Shown one piece after another: positions 48,701 through 56,055 of a DNA stretch of 64,000 bases. Positions within the stretch are counted from its first letter, which is position 1. Each line of letters begins with the position of its first letter. This stretch comes from Paramacrobiotus metropolitanus. Taxonomy: Eukaryota > Tardigrada > Eutardigrada > Parachela > Macrobiotidae. The DNA lies in contig NW_026570313.1 of the NCBI RefSeq assembly GCF_019649055.1, positions 372,001 through 436,000 of the forward strand, read 5' to 3'. The translations under genes were made by a program, and so were the position numbers. The notes under the pieces are model-generated. The model did not search any database and had not been told where the DNA came from. It worked only from the letters and a program-made list of their open reading frames with translations.

Positions 48701-48843
48701 CTATCGGCTGGGAAAAAATTACACCCGCAAACTTGCTGAGACACACCCCCGCAAACTTGCTGTTCACCTGAGTTCGTAATACTGAAAACTTCTTCCTCAA
48801 AAATTCTGCCATTATTTACTGAACGAAAATTCTGATCATTCAT
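45730..48843 (-). CDS. Pol-derived protein with duplicated modules and no catalytic core
   Basis: 1037 codons from ATG, with no frameshift. Residues about 189-303 are an integrase-type N-terminal zinc domain (His261, His266, Cys299, Cys302; KFYWPNM). Residues about 540-630 match the linker between protease and reverse transcriptase in Ty3/gypsy polyproteins (LFLGELNPIDEI), and 672-715 the first part of RT (TPAVIVQRSNGSVSLTDDWR). Linker and RT start are repeated, more diverged, at about 832-922 and 970-1005. No RT palm (YxDD), RNase H or integrase DDE core is present, and module order is not that of a normal Pol. The N-terminus repeats QVCGG. A catalytic role is excluded; a structural or regulatory one is possible. 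It is in frame with Gag-PR across one TAA and nine codons. Confidence 0.75.
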   Translation of the reverse strand: MNDQNFRSVNNGRIFEEEVFSITNSGEQQVCGGVSQQVCGCNFFPADSSAKQVCRGESVRENVRGNVENVRTYAVPPAQTLQNNSQNKSIVQRRTFPDSNMVKRNQHLMEKGINQPAVNGDKAVNNGKSLTIAGKKLNVVPVEQNNGKRVPVKSAQYKVDSDWKRWMIPRLDPETREMKPSLADFNKVTFWRAQQRAQGDAKCWYHLYLNPHKADTNFIKEEINRFTIYDGVLCHKNEARGAKPRIFVPYHWRVKLILAVHAAVKHEKILKDTTTYRLLVEKFYWPNMLVEIDHVESNCKLCYPEHRDTRLPRHPDPASNEYLQSNLSKDEVATWVDPKYTNKFAVLQGETGDFVDGKFVPAEGSFDVDLGKAPVSAEDQRAMARAISRVDFDGPIQVNRPGVIQKALPSSLFDPIKRNRVDAAYKKNDKPSKAKKNGKKVTFSGIAPADDDEWSVPPVQSNVKQNVRQSNVEKRNLRNGAVPRNESVFRNEPIFELNKEVPVVSNGTARLVKDAAKETAVNNPAVDFCTMEVFPQFAVDIKPRSKGVIRARINKSESEIAELVRNRLVEQNFEYEGKRFGNLLLFDVVIDVNENGCLRIPVMNLSEKTMQISGKLFLGELNPIDEIYAVGSDKFNNNFHDAVCTIAKACECWAKKLINRKAGVDNVDPDTEEMVSKLESNNLVSDSTFGTPAVIVQRSNGSVSLTDDWRKLSHRIKDLPKRECQVATMESRKVVSSETEKVSSVPGIQNSMQQVDISIEGMFESVPESELNIVVLGRQKVEEILPTPAVQAVKEVVSVPVIQNQKSVEINTATMKRLADFSKLGLVPQYPIEIQPRNRGVIRARINKFGSELAELIKGGLLEQNFEYEGKNCGLLLFCDGIVKFDENGYCGIIVVNNSDESIDLSENFYLGNVVPVEEIYSEGENYYEDDFHDVICKKLQACECNAVNIFNERNGANSVCIKTSNAFCNNGKSVCIVKDSKGIHKVADDIRKLTNEDFYCYLPKQAVAVNASPEIIFDGVGSSGSQVQHVDAGTVE
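48675..48759 (-). repeat. Three copies of a QVCGG-coding DNA word
   Basis: Plus-strand CACCCCTGCAAACTTG (48675), ACACCCGCAAACTTG (48721) and CACCCCCGCAAACTTG (48744) encode QVC(G/R)G in the N-terminus of the pol-derived ORF. Further copies lie at 48978 and 51542. Confidence 0.8.
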
Positions 48844-48870
48844 GATTATCGGTTTGTCGACATGTCCAAG

Positions 48871-51390
48871 TTACTTGTCATGCCGCTTACGTACATCCGC
48901 TAATTCTGAATCCCTTACACTACGATTTACTGCCGTATCGTTCGTAACTTCTCTCTGCTGGGTGGTGGATTGAGATACACCCCCGCAAACTTGCTGTTCA
49001 CCTGCTTGCTGATCATTGCTCGACTGAGATTCTGAATTATCTACGTCTGCATAACAAATCGAATCTGAAACTCTCGGCCATTTTCTCACCGCATAATCCA
49101 TCTCCATCTGACAAATATCAACTGGTGCACCGATGTACACGTTATGCGCTGTCTTATACGGAAGAAATTCAGCATATGGCGCGAAACCCAACATGTTCGC
49201 CTGCATTAAAGCCGGAATCGACTTACCAAAATACGTATGCACTGGAGCTAACTCGACGAAATTATGCTCTCTGACAATCTCATCCATATCACAAGTCTTC
49301 CTTAACGCATTCTCATGAAGTTTCGCTAACGAATTCTGACGAATCACACGCCAAGTCATCGAACTGAAGTCCAAAATAAAAGGCTTCGTGACGAAAAAGT
49401 CCATTCCCAAAATAATATGATCGCGATCACAATTTGTGCTTACCAAACACGTATGTTCAAATGCCGTACCAAATTCATGAATAGTAATTAAAGTCGACAA
49501 AGGTTCAACTGCGTGCTGACCATTATACGCCGTATTTACCAACATTCCTTTGACATGAGTCGGACATTGAAAAATGTACAAATCTAACTTCTTCGCTAAC
49601 CGAAAAGGAATTATCGAAATACTCGAGCCTGTATCGATCATGACCTTAACCTGCTTATAATTCACATCAATCGTACAATACCACGCCTGCGCGTCTAACG
49701 TCGGTTTATGAATTACCAATTCTGACGCTGGATACTTTGACATATCAACAACTTCCGTCGTATTACACTGCGCTGGTTTCTTTTGCCATACGTATTCAAA
49801 TTCAATCACATTTACCTGCGCACCGTAACGTCGTAACATTTCTGTAGTAGGTTCAATCAGTCGAGGATATGCTAAAGGTTGCTGACAAGTTAACGCTGCA
49901 TGCAAATCGTGACACTTATAGCAAATTTCCCTACCATTCGACAATCGCCACTTGTCTCTCTGAATTTGACTCTCATTAAACTGACCACTATTCTGCTGCT
50001 GGTCATTCCGAATATCATTCGAAAAATTTCCACCGTTATTTCCAAAATTATTACCACCATTTCCGAAATTATTATTACCGTTAAACCGAGGACGAAAATT
50101 TCCATTACCATTATTTCCATTAAAACCGTTTCGATTAAAATTATTACCATTCTGAAATCTCGGTCTGAAATTATTTTGTCCGCGAAAATTATTCATAGGC
50201 GCCATTTGCCTAAAATTACCCTGATTCTGAAAATTCTGCGAATTCATCATGTTTTGATTATTTTGCAAGGGCTGAAAATTTTGAACTGGCTGACCGCTAT
50301 TTACCGGAGCCATCGCCATACTACCTGGCTGTTGCGCTACCTGAACGAAAGGCTGCTGATCTAACATCTGCACTGGATTCGACATCTGCACTGGGGCATA
50401 CACTGGTTGCTGTACTGAAGACAACACAGGCTGCTGCAACACTACCGGATTCTGATAAACTGGTGGAACCATCTGAACAGGCTGACCACTCCAGTTACCA
50501 CCATTACTATTTCCAAAATTACCATACTGACGTGCATAATTACCACGCCCTGAATACTGACCACGGAAAGAATTACCTCGCACTGCATAATTACCGCGAC
50601 TTCCAAAGTTAGCCCGGCCACCTCTGAAAGTGCCGCTAAATCCGCTAAAACCATTGTTACTCCTTGCACTTACACGCTGAGTTTCAGGAGACTTTTTCTC
50701 ACCACCGAGAATATTCTGAAGTTTTTCCAACTCTCTCATATGCTTAATTAATTCATACGGGTCCGTAATATTCATAATAAATAAATGCCTGTACCAATCT
50801 AGTTTATTACTTTTCAAACCTTCAAGCAAAATGCTAGTTTTTTCAATATCGCCTAATTCCAAATCATTAAACCACTTAATAAAACTATCCGCATAGTTAT
50901 CGACTGTATCTTCGTCTCGAAAAATTCTTGCTGTCATTTCCCTACGTATATCTGCCGGAGACGTCGCAATATTGAAAAGTTCAAGAATTTCTTTCTTATA
51001 AAAATTTTCCCATTCGCGATTCGGTTTATCGCGAAGTAAACCTTGAAACCATAATACTGCATTACCTTTCAATGCACCGACAACTTGCCTGCACGTATCG
51101 TCGTCACTCCATCCATTCGATAACCGACACTGATCAACTTGCGTGAGCCAGTGTTCAATCGAACCTGACTTCCGCTTACCTTCGTACGGTTGTAATTTCA
51201 TCACATTACTCGGCTTACTGGAATTTGCATTCTTCATCGCCTCCGCCATAATTTTGATCACACTAAGCCAATCTGGATTAGTATTCTGCTGTGTAGCAAA
51301 ACCACCTACTGGCGCTGCATTCACGTCTTCCATGTCGACGTTACCGTCATCATCGATACCGCTATTTACCGGTATTTCAACATTGATCAA
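48871..51390 (-). CDS. Gag-protease protein (Ty3/gypsy-like)
   Basis: About 839 codons, open upstream to just past the end of ORF1; the first ATG is at about 51333. Residues 60-225 are a retrotransposon Gag/capsid domain (WLTQVDQC, WFQGLL, ADIRREM). A Gly/Asn/Arg-rich RGG-type region follows (245-475), then a CX2CX3HX4C knuckle at 490-502, one residue shorter than the usual CCHC spacing. A retropepsin has DTGSS at 586-590 and IILGMDFF at 659-666. Family members form RNA-packaging capsids and process their own polyprotein. All key protease residues are present, unlike the downstream Pol. The stop TAA (48871-48873) is followed in the same frame by nine codons and the ATG of the next ORF. QVCGG occurs near the C-terminus. 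Confidence 0.85.
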   Translation of the reverse strand: MINVEIPVNSGIDDDGNVDMEDVNAAPVGGFATQQNTNPDWLSVIKIMAEAMKNANSSKPSNVMKLQPYEGKRKSGSIEHWLTQVDQCRLSNGWSDDDTCRQVVGALKGNAVLWFQGLLRDKPNREWENFYKKEILELFNIATSPADIRREMTARIFRDEDTVDNYADSFIKWFNDLELGDIEKTSILLEGLKSNKLDWYRHLFIMNITDPYELIKHMRELEKLQNILGGEKKSPETQRVSARSNNGFSGFSGTFRGGRANFGSRGNYAVRGNSFRGQYSGRGNYARQYGNFGNSNGGNWSGQPVQMVPPVYQNPVVLQQPVLSSVQQPVYAPVQMSNPVQMLDQQPFVQVAQQPGSMAMAPVNSGQPVQNFQPLQNNQNMMNSQNFQNQGNFRQMAPMNNFRGQNNFRPRFQNGNNFNRNGFNGNNGNGNFRPRFNGNNNFGNGGNNFGNNGGNFSNDIRNDQQQNSGQFNESQIQRDKWRLSNGREICYKCHDLHAALTCQQPLAYPRLIEPTTEMLRRYGAQVNVIEFEYVWQKKPAQCNTTEVVDMSKYPASELVIHKPTLDAQAWYCTIDVNYKQVKVMIDTGSSISIIPFRLAKKLDLYIFQCPTHVKGMLVNTAYNGQHAVEPLSTLITIHEFGTAFEHTCLVSTNCDRDHIILGMDFFVTKPFILDFSSMTWRVIRQNSLAKLHENALRKTCDMDEIVREHNFVELAPVHTYFGKSIPALMQANMLGFAPYAEFLPYKTAHNVYIGAPVDICQMEMDYAVRKWPRVSDSICYADVDNSESQSSNDQQAGEQQVCGGVSQSTTQQREVTNDTAVNRSVRDSELADVRKRHDK

Positions 51391-51491
51391 GGGAATATGC
51401 CCTGCATTAACCGCCTGCGTTTGTCGCCTATCTTGCGACTGCTGCCTAACACGAGACGCTGCCGATCGAGGCTGATCTGATCTCGGTTCGT

Positions 51492-53111
51492 TTAACTGAC
51501 ACTGTCATTATGCGAAACTAAGGGAACTCGGAGAGAGTTTTCACCCCCGCAAACTTGATTGCTGCTGCTACCGACTGAATTACCCGCATTAAACTGAGCG
51601 CTTCCGCTACCGTGATTACTCACATTCGCGTTACTGCTCGAAGGAACAGAACCCTGAGACTGACCTGACATATACGCAATATTACTGTAAGCCGGTGGCT
51701 GATTAAAAGCCAAATTACCCGTACCTACACGAACTTCTGGTTCAAGATTCCATTCCCTCTCATGCGAAATCTGATTATTTTTCAACTCTTCTGCTTCAAC
51801 TCTCAGTTTTTCTATACGCTGCATTAAATCGAGAATTTCAGAATCTTTACCGTCAATTCTGACACCAACCGAATGAATTAATTTCTCTTTTTCTTCAAGC
51901 GCTGCATTAAGCTTACGTTCCCTGCTCAGAGCTGATTTCAAATCTTTTTCCGCAACAATTTTCGCATTATATTCCAATTTACAATTGACTTTCAACTGCT
52001 CAATTTCCAAAAGCAACTTCTTCTCATTTTCTTTGAAAATGGCTAAGGCCTGCAAATTACTCGAACTAAGCAATTTTGACGCTTCTGCCTTAACTTTCTG
52101 CAAATGTTCATTTACTGACCGCAACTGAGCACTAAGCTCCTGATTTTCCAAAATTAATTTCGACGACTGAGAATCTTCCTCTTCAAGGTCGCGAATACGT
52201 TTTTCATTCACCTGACACTTATTCGAAGGTGCACGAACATTTTTCTCATGTTCTGCATTACTTGCCTGAACTGCCAATAACTGTTGTCTTAAGGCCGAAA
52301 TGTCACCGTGCAATTTGTTTTTCAATTTATCGTCTTTATTCAAAATTTCATTCAACCGATTAATTTCACTACTATTTTGCAATTGCCTAAGACACAATGC
52401 AACATAATTTTTCGTACACCGAATCATAGTACCCAATGAATCACGAGTGACTGCTAACGCCCCTTGCTCCGATTTAGAAGCTTTCAACTTAGCGTCAACC
52501 TCACTTACTTCTTGCGCAAATTCCTGATTTAAAGGATCGAAATCATTTTTAAAAATGAAATGCCGCAAATCTGACTGGAGTGGATGCAAAAGATTATTCG
52601 CATTTTCTTCAAAAGGGATATCTTCATCCAATAATGACTTTTTACAATTAAACGCCGTATTATTTTCATCGTCTGAATTTTCAGAAAAAGGCGTTCCTTC
52701 TCTCATCGTAATATTACCAAAAAGATTACTGCCAACCGCATTATTATTCTGACCATTACTCATAGCAATCACACTTTCATCGCTTACTTGAGCCGCTGCA
52801 CTACGTTCTCTCGCCACATTGGACGGAGTTACAAAATTCCCTACCGCAGCTGAATTCAAACTTTCAACCGCATTGCTGACTGATTCTGCATTCTGCACAT
52901 TTACCGACTGCCCTACTGAATGTGGATTTACCAGTTGCGACATCACCGATCTCCTCGGATCTACCACTTGATCTGGATTTACCACTGACGGAGTTACCTG
53001 TTTCCCAGGATTAACCGTCCCGCCTGACTGACTGGAAATTAACTGCATACTGGACAGAGTCATGCCATTTTTCTGTGCACTCGAAGCCGAACTATCTTCC
53101 AAGTCCAACAA
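51492..53111 (-). CDS. Coiled-coil ORF1 of the element, 5'-truncated
   Basis: The frame is open from a TGA at about 53157 to the stop at 51492; the first ATG is at 53063, so the true start is missing or lies in lost sequence. The N-terminal 170 residues are Ser/Asn/Val-rich. Residues about 178-245 match the ORF1 of the second element (HPLQ..LRHF...DFDP pattern, then EVDAKL). Residues about 250-460 form a long coiled coil (LEEEDSQSSKLILENQELSAQ region). The C-terminus is Ser/Asn-rich with QVCGG. Compared with the plus-strand relative, the first ordered domain (about 110 residues) is absent. ORF1 ends a few codons inside the open frame of Gag, which is in a different register. Confidence 0.7.
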   Translation of the reverse strand: MLDLEDSSASSAQKNGMTLSSMQLISSQSGGTVNPGKQVTPSVVNPDQVVDPRRSVMSQLVNPHSVGQSVNVQNAESVSNAVESLNSAAVGNFVTPSNVARERSAAAQVSDESVIAMSNGQNNNAVGSNLFGNITMREGTPFSENSDDENNTAFNCKKSLLDEDIPFEENANNLLHPLQSDLRHFIFKNDFDPLNQEFAQEVSEVDAKLKASKSEQGALAVTRDSLGTMIRCTKNYVALCLRQLQNSSEINRLNEILNKDDKLKNKLHGDISALRQQLLAVQASNAEHEKNVRAPSNKCQVNEKRIRDLEEEDSQSSKLILENQELSAQLRSVNEHLQKVKAEASKLLSSSNLQALAIFKENEKKLLLEIEQLKVNCKLEYNAKIVAEKDLKSALSRERKLNAALEEKEKLIHSVGVRIDGKDSEILDLMQRIEKLRVEAEELKNNQISHEREWNLEPEVRVGTGNLAFNQPPAYSNIAYMSGQSQGSVPSSSNANVSNHGSGSAQFNAGNSVGSSSNQVCGGENSLRVPLVSHNDSVS

Positions 53112-53165
53112 CGACTCACTTACCGCATTCCCAGAATTCTCAATAATTACCGAGGCTCAATAAGA

Positions 53166-54714
53166 ATGCTGCTCAGATCGAAAATGTCCAAATATTACCT
53201 TCTGGAAGCTGATTCCGGAGAAAAGTTGGGAACAGAACCAAAACGTTTGTACGCGCTATGCGTGGAATGCGCGGCTTTCATGCTAGGCTCCTTGGTCGTT
53301 ATGGTTCACACCTGGCATATATTGACGAAGTTTCCTATACCGGCTTCTCTGCTTGCAACTGGCGGGCTGCTGCCCGGTAGAGCCGTATGGATGATGGATA
53401 ACGGCACGGAGCACTGCGTTAGCCAGACAACGGTACGAAATACTGTGCAACTACGAACCGCTCTCGCAGTTCTTGTGATCGTATGTGAGCGTGGAATGTA
53501 CTAATAAAACCCTTATTTTGATTTCAACGTCCTATCAAACTCCATGTTAATTTTTGATCAGAAATTGTTAACGAGAAAAGTAGCTTGCTAATTTTTGATA
53601 AATGGATTCAGTGGTTAAAATAAAAATTTGGTCGCTTTTTAATTCCACTAAACAAATTTAACAGTTTGGATTCATTTCAAACAGCTCGATTTCTGGTTCA
53701 AACTTATTGGAAAGTAGTTTCTTATTGGAAAGGTTTGTCTAATTGTCGTTTTGTCTATTTTCTAGCGGATAACTCACGCCGGAGCGATGACATCGTACTG
53801 GGCAAATAACACACCTAATGAGGAAGCTTTTCAAGTCTCGTGGTTTCCACAAACACTGGGTGCTATTTTCATGGTCGGCAGCGCCCTGGTTCTACTTGCA
53901 AGTGGTGTTTCAGCTGCATGTTTCGCAGCAGAGCGTTATTTTTGGAAATTTCTGACTTATTTGCTTGAGTGTTTTGGCCAAGACGAGACCGATGAGCCCA
54001 ACGCAGAGACTAAGTACAGTCAAACTTATGACATGACATGACTAAGTACAGTCAAAATCAGAAAGATTGCCTCTTTGCGATTTCTGTGACTATTCATCAA
54101 TCAGTATAATGGGCAAATTTTGTAAAAAAATTTCTGGTATCTGTGCGTAATGGATTCTTCTGATCGACAGGACATTGTGTGGGAGTCAAGCTATTCAGAA
54201 AGTGGGCAGTGACATCCAGGGAAGCAACAGCACCTATGGTTTTGCTGGTTACCCGTGTGAACCAGCCGACACAGACGTATTAATCGCAGCGGACGTGGCA
54301 CGCGATGGCGGCAAGGAATATTCTTGCCAATGTTACCAACTAGGCAACCTTGTCCTCGACAGCCTATGGCTGATCCGCTGGGTAGGCAGCTGGTTGTTTC
54401 TCCCCTTTCCACTGGCGGAGTTCCTGTTGCCGGAGCGTCTGCAGTTGCCGACCCTGCTGCTCGTTTCTTTGGGATACTTTGTGTGGATAATTACGATGAC
54501 GAAAATCCAGCAGACGGCTGAATCACTTAGCGTACCAGCTACAGATAAGAAGGACGTTCCTGTCGGAAACGACATCCAGGCTGGCGGGGAGGCTGGTGAC
54601 AAGAAAGCCAAAGTTGCAACATGTTCCACGTGCGGGTTCACCTCGTCCCTGTGTGCAGATATGGGCGACGAGGAAAAGAAAACTGTCAGCACGGGTTCGT
54701 CTACTAATACATGA
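53166..54714 (+). CDS. Unrecognised multi-span membrane protein, three exons
   Basis: Exon 1 (53166-53480), exon 2 (53766-54013) and exon 3 (54171-54714) join in frame through GT-AG junctions to give 368 residues. Hydrophobic segments lie at about residues 20-42, 115-150 (LGAIFMVGSALVLLASGVSA) and in exon 3 (WLIRWVGSWLFLPFPLAEFLL and LLLVSLGYFVWIITM), so about four spans are likely. Cysteines lie in the outer loops. The C-terminal 65 residues are hydrophilic with CSTCGF. I do not recognise the family; a four-span plasma membrane protein is the best description. The start is only 55 bp from the divergent open frame of the retroelement, so the promoter or first exon may have been replaced. Confidence 0.55.
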
Positions 54715-55148
54715 GACATGACTTACCGAGCACAGGACCCGATAAACGACGCGAAGAATCTGGCTTAACAATAAATACGAGTTTTACTTGCAACAACGAA
54801 ACCTCGAAGGGACAACAGTAATCTCCTTTGTGGTTGATGTACGCAACTTATGACCATCGCCGATTTGTTAGTACCGGTACTTATCTGCTGTTTAGTGACT
54901 ACCTTTAAAGCCTCTTCTTCATTTCGTGGTGCTTTTGTTGTAGTAACATAATTTTTGTTTCCGGTATTTTTGGGATTCCTCAATACTCGCTCATGTTATG
55001 TGAAAGTTTAAAACTGCAGTGCACCTACAGCAAATCGATTATCCTAATGCAAAGTAAGTTTGTGATACAGAATTACAGAAAAAAAGATGACAATACGCTA
55101 GACTGTACACGTCTTTGATGCGCCATACAGTGTGGGAATGAAGAACCG

Positions 55149-55379
55149 ATGCTCTACAACGAATTCGACATTTGGGGTGCACTGCGAACTATTAACTGCA
55201 GAAAGCCTTGCCGGCCATGTGAGCCCACATCAGATATGCTAAACACTCTCAGCGCTTCACTTGTTGTTCCACTGGAAATCTTGTTCAACAACTGTTTAAA
55301 CCAAGGTAGCTCTCCAGCGCCGTGGAAAACGCTTTTCAAGACCTTGATCAGCAAGATTCTTGCTGCAAGAAAGTACTAA
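55149..55379 (+). mobile_element. LINE reverse-transcriptase relic
   Basis: An open frame of about 75 codons has the pattern ML..LSASLVVPLEILFNNCLNQGS followed by PAPWKTL, the RT segment before the catalytic palm in many non-LTR elements. Both flanks are cut short. Confidence 0.55.
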
Positions 55380-55567
55380 TCAAACCACTTCGGCAACTGA
55401 GTCCAGTAGAATTGGCCCTTTATCAAAGCTGCTTCAAATGTATACTTGTGAAAATTTAATGACGCGGCCCACAGATTGGTAACTCAACTGAAATAAAGTT
55501 ACTTATTGCTAAAAGCGTCGTTAATAGGTGGACATTTTAAGTTGGTTTTATATGCGCGGCTGTAACC

Positions 55568-55629
55568 GGCAAGCCGAAAACAGAAGTTTACAGATACATG
55601 TATCTGTAAACTTCTGTTTTCGGCTTGCC
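55568..55629. repeat. Perfect 62-bp palindrome
   Basis: The 31 bases 55568-55598 are the exact reverse complement of 55599-55629, with no loop. The centre is ACATGT. No coding role is evident. Confidence 0.95.
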
Positions 55630-55640
55630 TGTACGTACAG

Positions 55641-55898
55641 TCATACAAGACGGCATAAGATCAAATTTTCTCTCAGTGCTCCATAGTATTCTTTAGGGAT
55701 TGGAAACTGCAGCGCCAAAGAAACGTCGGCTTCCATACGACAAAAAAACCTTGCAGATTCTCCCGAGAGCGAAAAGCTAATATCAAGGACACGAACCAGA
55801 CTGTTGAACGTTACAAAAACGCTACACTGCATGATCTGCATCCCGTTGTGCAAATTTACTGACGGTAGATTGACTCTGCTAACTATTACATAAGTCAA
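55641..55898 (-). other. Doubtful open frame
   Basis: 85 codons beside the palindrome, with no recognisable family. It could be an exon or chance. Confidence 0.2.
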
Positions 55899-56055
55899 TA
55901 CCGATTTGACGCTTCCAGTACATTGTCTAGGTGTTGTCGCTGCGGACAGTAACTGATTTCAACTTTGCATGCAGTCATACATCGTGGATAAACGACATTA
56001 ATTAGGCCCTGTGCTTGTGGCAGTTACAGTGTCCCATTATTACCGACTACCGAGG

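Noticed and set aside
49900-50364. 154-codon plus-strand ORF
   Set aside because: It is the antisense of the Asn/Gly-rich region of Gag and is explained by that repeat composition.
51470-51500. -1 ribosomal frameshift signal between ORF1 and Gag
   Set aside because: ORF2 is in the -1 register and overlaps ORF1's end by a few codons, but GTTAAAC is in the wrong phase for a slippery heptamer, so I do not claim frameshifting.
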